Assembly (NCBI RefSeq): GCF_036503815.1
Contig: NZ_AP027764.1
Coordinates: 3,038,001-3,102,000 of the forward strand
DNA length: 64,000 nt
Direction of reading: 5' to 3'
Origin: Escherichia coli
Lineage (GTDB): Bacteria; Pseudomonadota; Gammaproteobacteria; Enterobacterales; Enterobacteriaceae
Shown here: piece by piece, positions 33,418 to 42,284 of the stretch
How positions within the stretch are numbered: the first letter of the stretch is position 1
Layout: each line of letters starts with the position of its first letter
Program-made: the position numbers and the translations under genes
Notes under the pieces: model-generated
What the model saw: the letters and a program-made list of their open reading frames with translations, nothing else
Databases searched by the model: none
Told to the model about the DNA's origin: nothing

Positions 33418-34491
33418 ATGGCAGAGAAAAGAAGAACCCGCTGGCAGCGGCGGCCAGGCACGACGGGCGGCAAATTACCGTGGAATGACTGGCGCAATGC
33501 CACGACCTGGCGTAAAGCGACGCAATTATTACTGTTGGCAATTAATATTTATATTGCCATCACGTTCTGGTATTGGGTGCGCTATTACGAAACGGCAGGT
33601 AGTACGACATTTGTCGCCAGGCCAGGAGGCATCGAAGGCTGGCTACCGATTGCCGGTCTGATGAATCTGAAATATAGCCTTGCAACAGGCCAGTTACCGT
33701 CCGTCCACGCCGCCGCGATGCTGTTATTGGTCGCTTTTATCGTCATCAGTCTATTACTAAAAAAGGCCTTTTGTTCATGGTTATGCCCGGTTGGTACGCT
33801 TTCTGAATTAATCGGCGATCTCGGTAACAAACTGTTTGGTCGGCAATTTGTCCTTCCCCGCTGTCTGGATATTCCTCTGCGCGGCGTGAAGTATTTGCTG
33901 TTGAGTTTTTTTCTCTATATCGCGTTATTGATGCCCGCTCAGGCTATTCACTATTTTATGTTGTCGCCCTACAGCGTGGTGATGGACGTTAAAATGCTCG
34001 ATTTCTTTCGTCATATGGGGACCGCGACATTAATCAGCGTGACCGTTTTGCTGATTGTCAGTCTGTTTATTCGCCATGCCTGGTGTCGTTATCTTTGCCC
34101 ATATGGCGCGCTGATGGGCGTGGTTTCGCTATTGTCGCCGTTTAAGATTCGTCGCAATGCCGAAAGTTGTATCGACTGTGGCAAATGCGCAAAAAATTGC
34201 CCATCGCGGATCCCAGTCGATAAATTAATTCAGGTACGAACCGTGGAATGTACCGGTTGTATGACTTGCGTAGAGTCATGTCCGGTAGCCTCAACATTGA
34301 CCTTTTCACTGCAAAAACCTGCGGCAAATAAAAAAGCCTTTGCGTTGTCTGGCTGGTTAATGACGCTACTGGTTCTGGGGATTATGTTTGCGGTGATTGG
34401 TTACGCAATGTATGCGGGAGTATGGCAAAGCCCGGTGCCGGAGGAATTGTACCGACGCTTAATTCCGCAAGCGCCAATGATTGGTCACTAA
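33418..34491 (+). CDS. yccM: NapH-like membrane ferredoxin YccM
   Basis: 357-residue inner-membrane polyferredoxin. About five hydrophobic helices; the cytoplasmic CSWLCPVGTLSEL and CRYLCPYGALMGV motifs typical of NapH/NosR proteins; and two 4Fe-4S clusters near residues 250-290 (CIDCGKCAKNCP and CTGCMTCVESCP). Probably takes electrons from quinol toward a periplasmic reductase; actual partner unknown. Located downstream of torS in K-12, separate transcription unit. Intact. Confidence 0.93.
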   Translation: MAEKRRTRWQRRPGTTGGKLPWNDWRNATTWRKATQLLLLAINIYIAITFWYWVRYYETAGSTTFVARPGGIEGWLPIAGLMNLKYSLATGQLPSVHAAAMLLLVAFIVISLLLKKAFCSWLCPVGTLSELIGDLGNKLFGRQFVLPRCLDIPLRGVKYLLLSFFLYIALLMPAQAIHYFMLSPYSVVMDVKMLDFFRHMGTATLISVTVLLIVSLFIRHAWCRYLCPYGALMGVVSLLSPFKIRRNAESCIDCGKCAKNCPSRIPVDKLIQVRTVECTGCMTCVESCPVASTLTFSLQKPAANKKAFALSGWLMTLLVLGIMFAVIGYAMYAGVWQSPVPEELYRRLIPQAPMIGH

Positions 34492-34539
34492 ATTAGCAAC
34501 AAGCGGAACATCACCTCGCACGGGGTGATGTTCACAAAA

Positions 34540-34713
34540 TCACATTATTTTGATTTTGACATCATAGCTTTCAAGCCCGGTCATTTTTTCTCGTGCGGTG
34601 AAGCGAATTTCAGAGACTTCTTTCCCTGTATTCTTGTTCAGCTCGGCGATTTTTTGCGCGATAAAGTCAGCGATTTCCGTTTCGGCTTGTTTTTTTAACT
34701 CTTCAATATTCAC
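34540..34713 (-). CDS. gnsA: GnsA, regulator of phosphatidylethanolamine synthesis
   Basis: 57-residue cytoplasmic protein starting at GTG (MNIEELKKQAETEIADFIAQ..), matching recalled K-12 GnsA. Overproduction in K-12 raises unsaturated fatty acids and suppresses secG defects. Overlaps the 3' end of ymcE by 11 nt. In K-12 it lies downstream of cspG; that gene is missing here. Confidence 0.9.
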   Translation of the reverse strand: MNIEELKKQAETEIADFIAQKIAELNKNTGKEVSEIRFTAREKMTGLESYDVKIKIM

Positions 34714-34933
34714 TGTTAACCTCTTCTGGTCTTAAAAGACAGCAACACGCCAGTAAGGTGTTGGTTCCCGGTACCCTGGTCAGGTAAGAAATGTTATAAG
34801 CCATCTCCCCTAAAGATTCAATAATCAACAGGTTATCGCTTACTATACATACAGTGCTGAAGAAAAATAAGGCAGATATAAAAAAGGCTCCACGAGGGAG
34901 CCTGATCTTATTTTGTGAAATCCAGCGGCGCAT
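34703..34933 (-). CDS. ymcE: Small membrane protein YmcE (Sfa)
   Basis: 76 residues starting MRRWISQNKIRLPRGAFFIS, with one hydrophobic segment (about 15-40) and a Cys triplet near 62. In K-12, suppressor of fabA. Three or four substitutions relative to my memory of K-12. The deletion that ends the gfc region stops essentially at its start codon, so its native upstream (cspG side) is gone and the sequence before it is now gfcD coding DNA in antisense. The frame also overlaps the gfcD stump ORF. Confidence 0.82.
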   Translation of the reverse strand: MRRWISQNKIRLPRGAFFISALFFFSTVCIVSDNLLIIESLGEMAYNISYLTRVPGTNTLLACCCLLRPEEVNSEY

Positions 34934-36862
34934 GGTCAGTGCGTACCGGGATAACGATCAATACCGTTTCTACTCCACGTCCGTGGCGCTGTTCCCATGG
35001 CTGGAAGGCACCATTCGTTATACGGATGTGCGCACACGCAAATATAGCCAGTGGGAAGATTTCAGCGGCGATCAGTCATACAAAGACAAATCTTTCGATT
35101 TTAAACTTCGCCTGTGGGAAGAAGGTTACTGGCTACCGCAAGTGGCGTTTGGTAAACGTGATATTGCTGGTACGGGTCTGTTTGACGGTGAATATTTGGT
35201 GGCCAGCAAGCAAGCGGGGCCATTTGATTTCACCCTCGGGATGGCATGGGGCTACGCCGGTAATGCGGGCAATATTACCAACCCGTTTTGCCGGGTGAGC
35301 GATAAATATTGTCATCGTGCAGAGTCTCACGATGCGGGCGATATCAGCTTTAGCGATATCTTTCGTGGCCCGGCGTCCATCTTTGGCGGCATTGAGTATC
35401 AAACGCCGTGGAATCCCCTGCGTCTGAAACTCGAATACGACGGCAACAATTACCAGAATGATTTCGCTGGCAAACTGCCTCAGGCAAGCCATTTCAATTT
35501 CGGTGCTGTGTATCGTGCTGCCAGCTGGGCAGATCTCAACCTGAGTTATGAACGCGGTAACACGTTGATGTTTGGCTTCACGTTACGGACCAATTTCAAC
35601 GATCTGCGCCTGCCCTGCGCGATACGCCAAAACTGGCATATCAACCTGCGCCGGAATCTGAAGGATTGCAGTACACCACAGTAGCGAACCAACTTACCGC
35701 GTTGAAGTATAACGCGGGCTTTGACGCGCCAGAAATTCAGCTGCGCGATAAGACGCTATATATGTCTGGTCAGCAATACAAATACCGTGACTCTCGTGAA
35801 GCGGTCGATCGTGCCAACCGGATTCTGGTGAATAACCTGCCGCAAGGCGTTGAGAAGATTAGCGTGACGCAAAAGCGCGAGCATATGGCGATGGTGACGA
35901 CCGAAACCGACGTAGCCAGCCTGCGCAAACAGCTGGCCGGTACAGCGCCTGGTCAATCAGAGCCACTGCAACAACAACGTGTTGAAGCTGAAGATCTTTC
36001 TGCCTTTGGTCGGGGCTACCGTATTCGTGAAGATCGCTTTAGCTACTCTTTCAACCCAACACTTTCACAGTCGCTGGGCGGCCCGGAAGATTTCTATATG
36101 TTCCAGCTAGGGCTGATGTCCAGCGCCCGCTACTGGTTTACCGACCACCTGCTGCTTGATGGCGGTATTTTCACCAATATTTACAATAACTACGACAAGT
36201 TTAAGTCTTCGCTGTTACCCGCGGACTCTACCCTCCCCCGCGTGCGCACGCATATCCGTGATTACGTTCGCAATGACGTTTATCTCAACAACTTACAGGC
36301 GAACTATTTTGCCGACTTAGGCAACGGTTTCTATGGCCAGGTGTACGGCGGTTATCTGGAAACGATGTATGCCGGTGTTGGTTCCGAGCTGCTTTATCGC
36401 CCGCTCGATGCCAGCTGGGCGCTGGGGGTGGACGTTAACTACGTGAAGCAGCGTGACTGGGACAACATGATGCGCTTCACCGATTATTCCACGCCAACAG
36501 GTTTCGTGACGGCTTACTGGAACCCGCCGACGCTCAACGGCGTACTGATGAAACTCAGCGTTGGTCAATATCTGGCAAAAGATAAAGGGGCAACCATCGA
36601 CGTCGCCAAACGCTTTGACAGCGGTGTGGCAGTAGGAGTATGGGCGGCAATCAGTAACGTATCTAAAGATGACTACGGCGAAGGCGGCTTTAGTAAAGGT
36701 TTTTATATCTCGATTCCGTTCGACTTGATGACCATTGGACCTAACCGCAACCGCGCGGTGGTTTCGTGGACACCATTGACGCGTGATGGTGGACAAATGC
36801 TGTCACGCAAATACCAGCTCTATCCAATGACGGCAGAGCGAGAAGTACCGGTTGGACAATAA
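34934..36862 (+). pseudogene. gfcD: gfcD (YjbH-like outer membrane protein), truncated and frameshifted
   Basis: Encodes the later part of GfcD, the YjbH-family outer-membrane lipoprotein of group 4 capsule secretion. The 5' end (signal peptide and first part) is missing; coding similarity begins at RDNDQYRFYSTSVALFPWLEG, right next to ymcE. A second lesion is a frameshift near 35607-35612: CTGCGCCTGCCC reads as if one C of an expected CGCCCTGCCC was lost, ending the first frame at 35684 while the rest continues in the next frame to 36862. Two lesions make it a clear pseudogene. Confidence 0.92.
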
Positions 36863-36907
36863 CCTGACGTAATTCATAACATTACAATGACTGATAAATA
36901 TAAACCA

Positions 36908-38047
36908 ATGAAAAAGAACATTTTTAAGTTTTCGGTACTGACATTGGCTGTTCTGTCTTTGACAGCATGTACCCTTGTTCCTGGTCAGAGTTTATCGACC
37001 AGTAACAAGGATGTCATTGAACTACCTGACAATCAGTATGACCTGGACAAAATGGTCAATATCTATCCCGTCACGCCAGGATTGATTGATCAGCTGCGCG
37101 CCAAACCGATTATGTCGCAGGCTAACCCGGAGCTGGAGCAGCAAATCGCGAACTATGAATATCGTATCGGCATTGGTGATGTGTTGATGGTGACGGTCTG
37201 GGATCACCCGGAACTAACCACACCCGCAGGGCAATATCGTAGCGCCAGTGATACTGGCAACTGGGTTAACGCTGATGGTGCAATTTTCTACCCTTATATT
37301 GGTCGCCTGAAAGTGGCCGGGAAAACGCTTACCCAAGTACGCAACGAGATTACAGCGCGTCTGGACTCAGTCATTGAAAGCCCGCAGGTCGATGTCAGCG
37401 TCGCGGCGTTCCGATCGCAAAAAGCGTACGTCACCGGCGAAGTCAGCAAATCGGGTCAGCAGCCGATTACCAATATTCCTCTGACCATCATGGATGCGAT
37501 TAACGCCGCGGGCGGTCTGACCGCAGATGCAGACTGGCGCAACGTGGTGCTCACCCAGAATGGCGTAAAGACCAAAGTGAACCTCTATGCGCTGATGCAG
37601 CGTGGCGACTTGCGCCAGAACAAACTGCTGCACCCGGGCGATATTTTATTTATTCCGCGCAACGATGATCTGAAAGTCTTCGTGATGGGTGAAGTGGGTA
37701 AACAGAGCACGCTGAAAATGGACCGCAGCGGTATGACCCTGGCGGAAGCGCTGGGTAACGCTGAGGGTATGAATCAGGATGTCGCCGACGCGACGGGGAT
37801 TTTTGTTATTCGTGCAACGCAAAACAAGCAGAATGGCAAAATCGCCAATATTTATCAGCTGAATGCGAAGGACGCATCGGCAATGATACTCGGAACGGAA
37901 TTCCAGCTTGAACCTTACGACATTGTTTATGTCACTACCGCGCCGCTGGCTCGTTGGAACCGTGTGATTTCTCTGCTGGTACCGACGATTTCCGGGGTGC
38001 ATGACCTGACAGAGACTTCACGGTGGATTCAAACATGGCCCAACTAA
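36908..38047 (+). CDS. gfcE: Capsule export lipoprotein GfcE (Wza family)
   Basis: 379-residue Wza-like outer-membrane polysaccharide export protein. Lipoprotein signal with lipobox LTAC (Cys near residue 21). Poly_export/SLBB regions: YRIGIGDVLMVTVWDHPEL, YPYIGRLKVAGKTLTQVRNEI and VFVMGEVGKQSTLKM. Start at MKKNIFKF; a short upstream in-frame ATG is rejected because it precedes the signal peptide. Forms an operon with etp and etk. Confidence 0.95.
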   Translation: MKKNIFKFSVLTLAVLSLTACTLVPGQSLSTSNKDVIELPDNQYDLDKMVNIYPVTPGLIDQLRAKPIMSQANPELEQQIANYEYRIGIGDVLMVTVWDHPELTTPAGQYRSASDTGNWVNADGAIFYPYIGRLKVAGKTLTQVRNEITARLDSVIESPQVDVSVAAFRSQKAYVTGEVSKSGQQPITNIPLTIMDAINAAGGLTADADWRNVVLTQNGVKTKVNLYALMQRGDLRQNKLLHPGDILFIPRNDDLKVFVMGEVGKQSTLKMDRSGMTLAEALGNAEGMNQDVADATGIFVIRATQNKQNGKIANIYQLNAKDASAMILGTEFQLEPYDIVYVTTAPLARWNRVISLLVPTISGVHDLTETSRWIQTWPN

Positions 38048-38481
38048 AATTTAACTCAATCCTGGTGGTTTGTACCGGCAACATTTGCCGTTCGCCCATT
38101 GGCGAGCGCTTGCTGCGTAAACGTCTGCCAGGCGTAAAAGTCAAATCGGCAGGTGTTCATGGTCTGGTAAAGCACCCTGCAGATGCAACAGCGGCAGATG
38201 TTGCCGCTAATCATGGCGTATCTCTTGAAGGACATGCCGGACGTAAGCTCACTGCTGAGATGGCACGAAATTACGATCTGATTCTGGCAATGGAGTCGGA
38301 ACATATTGCTCAGGTTACGGCAATCGCTCCCGAGGTCCGCGGGAAGACAATGCTGTTTGGGCAATGGCTGGAACAGAAAGAGATCCCGGATCCCTATCGT
38401 AAAAGTCAGGACGCATTTGAGCATGTCTACGGTATGTTGGAGCGCGCCAGTCAGGAATGGGCGAAGCGCCTCAGCCGGTAA
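38035..38481 (+). CDS. etp: Low-molecular-weight protein-tyrosine phosphatase Etp
   Basis: 148 residues. LMW-PTP active site CTGNICRSP (C-x5-R) at residues about 13-21 and the general-acid motif PDPYRKS near 119. Dephosphorylates the kinase Etk. Start overlaps the gfcE end by 13 nt. Intact. Confidence 0.96.
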   Translation: MAQLKFNSILVVCTGNICRSPIGERLLRKRLPGVKVKSAGVHGLVKHPADATAADVAANHGVSLEGHAGRKLTAEMARNYDLILAMESEHIAQVTAIAPEVRGKTMLFGQWLEQKEIPDPYRKSQDAFEHVYGMLERASQEWAKRLSR

Positions 38482-38500
38482 TTTGAGTTTATAAAATACG

Positions 38501-40681
38501 ATGACAACTAAAAATATGAATACGCCACCAGGCAGCACTCAGGAAAATGAGATCGATCTGCTTCGTCTGGTCGGCGAGTTATGGGATCACCGTAAGTTTA
38601 TTATCAGCGTGACTGCGTTATTCACGCTGATCGCTGTCGCTTACTCGCTGTTAAGCACGCCAATTTATCAGGCAGATACGCTGGTCCAGGTTGAGCAGAA
38701 ACAGGGCAACGCCATTCTCAGCGGCCTGAGCGATATGATCCCTAACTCATCGCCCGAGTCAGCACCGGAGATCCAACTACTGCAATCACGCATGATTCTC
38801 GGTAAAACCATTGCTGAACTGAATCTGCGCGACATAGTTGAGCAAAAGTATTTTCCGATTGTGGGTCGCGGCTGGGCGAGATTAACCAAAGAGAAACCAG
38901 GTGAGCTGGCGATCAGCTGGATGCACATCCCACAACTGAATGGTCAGGATCAGCAACTTACACTCACAGTTGGGGAAAATGGCCACTATACGCTGGAAGG
39001 TGAAGGGTTCACCGTCAATGGTATGGTCGGCCAGCGTCTGGAAAAAGACGGCGTTGCGCTGACTATCGCGGACATTAAGGCCAAACCAGGAACGCAGTTT
39101 GTCCTGAGCCAGCGTACCGAACTGGAAGCGATTAACGCGTTGCAGGAAACCTTTACCGTTAGCGAACGCAGTAAAGAAAGCGGGATGCTGGAACTTACCA
39201 TGACCGGTGATGATCCCCAGTTGATTACTCGTATTCTGAACAGCATCGCTAACAACTATTTGCAACAGAATATCGCTCGCCAGGCGGCGCAGGATTCACA
39301 AAGCCTTGAATTCTTACAGCGCCAGTTGCCAGAAGTGCGCAGCGAGCTGGACCAGGCGGAAGAAAAACTCAACGTTTATCGCCAGCAGCGCGATTCGGTT
39401 GACCTTAACCTGGAAGCCAAAGCCGTTCTTGAGCAGATTGTTAACGTTGATAATCAACTCAATGAGCTGACCTTCCGCGAGGCAGAGATCTCCCAGCTGT
39501 ATAAGAAAGATCACCCAACTTATCGTGCGCTGCTGGAAAAACGCCAGACGCTGGAGCAAGAACGCAAACGCCTGAATAAGCGGGTATCGGCAATGCCTTC
39601 CACTCAACAGGAAGTATTGCGTTTAAGCCGTGACGTAGAAGCGGGCCGTGCGGTATATCTGCAATTACTTAACCGCCAGCAGGAGTTGAGTATTTCGAAA
39701 TCCAGTGCGATTGGTAACGTGCGGATTATCGACCCGGCAGTCACTCAGCCGCAGCCAGTGAAACCGAAAAAAGCGTTGAATGTGGTGCTTGGTTTTATTC
39801 TTGGCCTGTTTATTTCGGTGGGTGCCGTGCTGGCGCGTGCGATGTTGCGTCGTGGTGTAGAAGCACCGGAACAACTGGAAGAGCACGGCATCAGCGTTTA
39901 TGCCACTATCCCGATGTCCGAGTGGCTGGATAAGCGTACCCGTCTACGTAAGAAAAATTTATTTTCTAATCAGCAGCGCCATCGTACTAAAAATATCCCC
40001 TTCCTGGCGGTGGATAACCCGGCGGATTCTGCTGTGGAAGCCGTACGTGCGCTACGAACCAGTCTGCACTTCGCTATGATGGAGACAGAGAATAACATTC
40101 TGATGATCACCGGTGCGACGCCAGACAGTGGTAAAACGTTCGTCAGTTCAACTCTGGCGGCGGTGATCGCCCAGTCCGATCAAAAAGTGTTATTTATTGA
40201 TGCCGACTTACGTCGTGGTTATTCGCATAACCTGTTTACCGTGAGTAATGAACATGGCTTGTCGGAATATCTGGCAGGGAAAGATGAGCTCAACAAAGTG
40301 ATCCAGCATTTTGGCAAAGGAGGCTTTGATGTGATTACTCGCGGTCAGGTGCCACCTAACCCGTCTGAACTGCTGATGCGCGATCGGATGCGTCAATTAC
40401 TGGAATGGGCGAACGACCATTACGATCTGGTGATTGTCGATACGCCGCCGATGCTGGCGGTGAGCGATGCTGCGGTCGTGGGGCGCTCTGTCGGCACCAG
40501 CCTGCTGGTTGCGCGTTTTGGCTTGAACACCGCCAAAGAGGTGAGCTTGTCAATGCAGCGTCTGGAACAGGCTGGCGTTAATATTAAAGGCGCAATCCTC
40601 AATGGTGTGATTAAACGCGCCAGCACCGCTTACAGTTATGGCTATAACTATTACGGTTATAGTTACTCCGAGAAAGAGTAA
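38501..40681 (+). CDS. etk: Tyrosine autokinase Etk
   Basis: 726-residue inner-membrane BY-kinase controlling capsule polymer assembly. N-terminal Wzz domain with two membrane helices (about 32-52 and 425-447) around a large periplasmic coiled-coil region. Cytoplasmic kinase with Walker A GATPDSGKT, Walker A' FIDADLRR and Walker B VIVDTPP, and a C-terminal tyrosine cluster (YSYGYNYYGYSY) that is autophosphorylated. Intact, although the upstream capsule genes are lost. Followed by a REP and a terminator. Confidence 0.97.
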   Translation: MTTKNMNTPPGSTQENEIDLLRLVGELWDHRKFIISVTALFTLIAVAYSLLSTPIYQADTLVQVEQKQGNAILSGLSDMIPNSSPESAPEIQLLQSRMILGKTIAELNLRDIVEQKYFPIVGRGWARLTKEKPGELAISWMHIPQLNGQDQQLTLTVGENGHYTLEGEGFTVNGMVGQRLEKDGVALTIADIKAKPGTQFVLSQRTELEAINALQETFTVSERSKESGMLELTMTGDDPQLITRILNSIANNYLQQNIARQAAQDSQSLEFLQRQLPEVRSELDQAEEKLNVYRQQRDSVDLNLEAKAVLEQIVNVDNQLNELTFREAEISQLYKKDHPTYRALLEKRQTLEQERKRLNKRVSAMPSTQQEVLRLSRDVEAGRAVYLQLLNRQQELSISKSSAIGNVRIIDPAVTQPQPVKPKKALNVVLGFILGLFISVGAVLARAMLRRGVEAPEQLEEHGISVYATIPMSEWLDKRTRLRKKNLFSNQQRHRTKNIPFLAVDNPADSAVEAVRALRTSLHFAMMETENNILMITGATPDSGKTFVSSTLAAVIAQSDQKVLFIDADLRRGYSHNLFTVSNEHGLSEYLAGKDELNKVIQHFGKGGFDVITRGQVPPNPSELLMRDRMRQLLEWANDHYDLVIVDTPPMLAVSDAAVVGRSVGTSLLVARFGLNTAKEVSLSMQRLEQAGVNIKGAILNGVIKRASTAYSYGYNYYGYSYSEKE

Positions 40682-40695
40682 AACTGAAGGTAAGG

Positions 40696-40731
40696 TGGCC
40701 GGATGCGGCGTGAACGCCTTTTCCGGCCTAC
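40696..40731. repeat. REP element after etk
   Basis: GGCCGGATGCGGCG..CGCCTTTTCCGGCC, a single REP unit immediately 3' of etk. Confidence 0.85.
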
Positions 40732-40764
40732 GCATCAGACAGTTCTTCGTTTGTCATCAGCTTC

Positions 40765-40797
40765 AGAGCATTCAGGTAACTGAATGCTCTTTTTTTA
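40765..40797. terminator. etk/appA terminator
   Basis: AGAGCATTCA-GGTAAC-TGAATGCTCT stem followed by seven T, between the convergent etk and appA. Confidence 0.9.
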
Positions 40798-40801
40798 TGC
40801 A

Positions 40802-42100
40802 TTACAAACTGCACGCCGGTATGCGTGCTTCATTCACGATTTGCGTAAAACCGGCCAACGAACACATGCCCTGCGCGTTTCGCTCTTCACATCCTGCCAG
40901 GGTCAGTTTCACCTCTCCGGGCGGCGTATTTAATGATAGCGGCGTTTTATCACGCATCTGCTGTAAAGTCTGGAAGACCAGCGAAACCTGAATCCAATGG
41001 CTGTTATCACTTAGCCTACGCCAGCGTTCAAACACCAGTTCACCACCTGGCGGTGTGTTATCCGGCTGACCTGGAAGCGTCCAGTTGAGCTCCAGTGCGC
41101 CGCCGAGATTTGCCAGATTAGTATCGTGTCCGGCGATAAACAGCACTGAAGTGGGTAATGTCACACCATACACCTGTTTTTGCGGTGGATGGGGCATCAA
41201 CGCTGTCATGATCAAATCCAACAACGGGGTGGCACGACTGCGGGCAACCTCTGGCGTGCGTTGTAGCAAATAAAACTGCGCGTTATGCAGGCTTAGCAAG
41301 GTGTTCCACTGGTGTGAATCGGTGATCCTTCCCCACCCCGGCTCCGGCATTCCCTGTGCTTGTTGCAGGAGAAATATCTCCGTCAGCATTGACGCCAGGC
41401 TTACCGCACCGGTTAATGAGACATTGTCGGCGCTCACCTTGAGTTCCGATGGTAATACCTGCGTTAATGAACAGCTTTCGTCCTGTTTCTCACGGTTAAG
41501 GCACAAGTTTGATTGTGGGAAATTAAGCACCTGTTCCAGTTCGCGAAACGCCGTTTGCCGATGCCCGGTAAAGTCAGCAATTGACCCTCCTGCCCTGCTG
41601 AGGATCGCGTCAGTCACGTTCGCGTTATCCAGTTGGCAAATGCCAGTTTTTAGAGGATTAAATAACGGATCGGGACTGGACGTATCTGCCTGGGTATGTA
41701 CGGTTATTGCACAGTCAGGTGCCAGCCCGGCGGCGAAGGCTTCGCCTGTTTTACGGGTACGCTCGTCGACATCAGCAATAATCGCGACCTGACCAGGCTG
41801 CGGGCACCCCTTTTTCGCCAGCAATCCGTCAGCCACCAGACGCTGGCGTTGGTAATGTCCGAGATAAGCGATTAGCTCACCACCGCGCGGTGTCAGCCAC
41901 CCCAGTTTTACCGGCCATGTTGGCCATGCGTCTGGGGTGACATCCTGCATCAGTTGCGTGGCCTTGGTTGGGGCACGCACACCATGACGACTGACAATCA
42001 CCACACTTTCCAGCTTCAGCTCCGGCTCACTCTGAGCGAATGCAGATTGCGGGGTGAACGGAATCAGAAGAGATAAGAATGGGATCAAGATCGCTTTCAT
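40802..42100 (-). CDS. appA: Periplasmic phytase / pH 2.5 acid phosphatase AppA
   Basis: 432-residue histidine acid phosphatase that removes phosphates from phytate. Signal peptide about residues 1-22 (..PQSAFA). Active-site RHGVRAPTK near 38-46 and HD motif FIAGHDTNLA near 323. Multiple Cys pairs for disulphides. The start at MKAIL is chosen; an in-frame ATG ten codons earlier is inconsistent with the signal peptide. Last gene of the appC-appB-appX-appA operon, induced under anaerobiosis and phosphate starvation through AppY/ArcA (known). Confidence 0.96.
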   Translation of the reverse strand: MKAILIPFLSLLIPFTPQSAFAQSEPELKLESVVIVSRHGVRAPTKATQLMQDVTPDAWPTWPVKLGWLTPRGGELIAYLGHYQRQRLVADGLLAKKGCPQPGQVAIIADVDERTRKTGEAFAAGLAPDCAITVHTQADTSSPDPLFNPLKTGICQLDNANVTDAILSRAGGSIADFTGHRQTAFRELEQVLNFPQSNLCLNREKQDESCSLTQVLPSELKVSADNVSLTGAVSLASMLTEIFLLQQAQGMPEPGWGRITDSHQWNTLLSLHNAQFYLLQRTPEVARSRATPLLDLIMTALMPHPPQKQVYGVTLPTSVLFIAGHDTNLANLGGALELNWTLPGQPDNTPPGGELVFERWRRLSDNSHWIQVSLVFQTLQQMRDKTPLSLNTPPGEVKLTLAGCEERNAQGMCSLAGFTQIVNEARIPACSL

Positions 42101-42137
42101 CGATATGTTTCCGCTTTTCATATCCGACATTATTGAT

Positions 42138-42172
42138 TGCCTGATGCGACGCTAATACGCCTCATCAGGCTT
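42138..42172. repeat. REP-like element between appX and appA
   Basis: GCCTGATGCGACGC..GCCTCATCAGGC hairpin within the operon, a place where REPs often set unequal mRNA stability. Confidence 0.75.
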
Positions 42173-42179
42173 ACGTTCG

Positions 42180-42272
42180 TTAACTTTTCAGACGCGGGTC
42201 CAGCCATACCAACACAAGGGTGGAGAGCGAACACATCAACAAAATGCCGACGAACCAAAGTAAATACCACAT
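42180..42272 (-). CDS. appX: Cytochrome bd-II small subunit AppX
   Basis: 30-residue single-span membrane protein (MWYLLWFVGILLMCSLSTLV then LVWLDPRLKS), homologous to CydX. Stabilises the haem site of bd oxidase. Too short for usual gene finders; recognised by the W-Y-x-L-W-F-x-G-I pattern and its place 12 nt after appB. Confidence 0.93.
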   Translation of the reverse strand: MWYLLWFVGILLMCSLSTLVLVWLDPRLKS

Positions 42273-42284
42273 TGTTCCTGCTCC

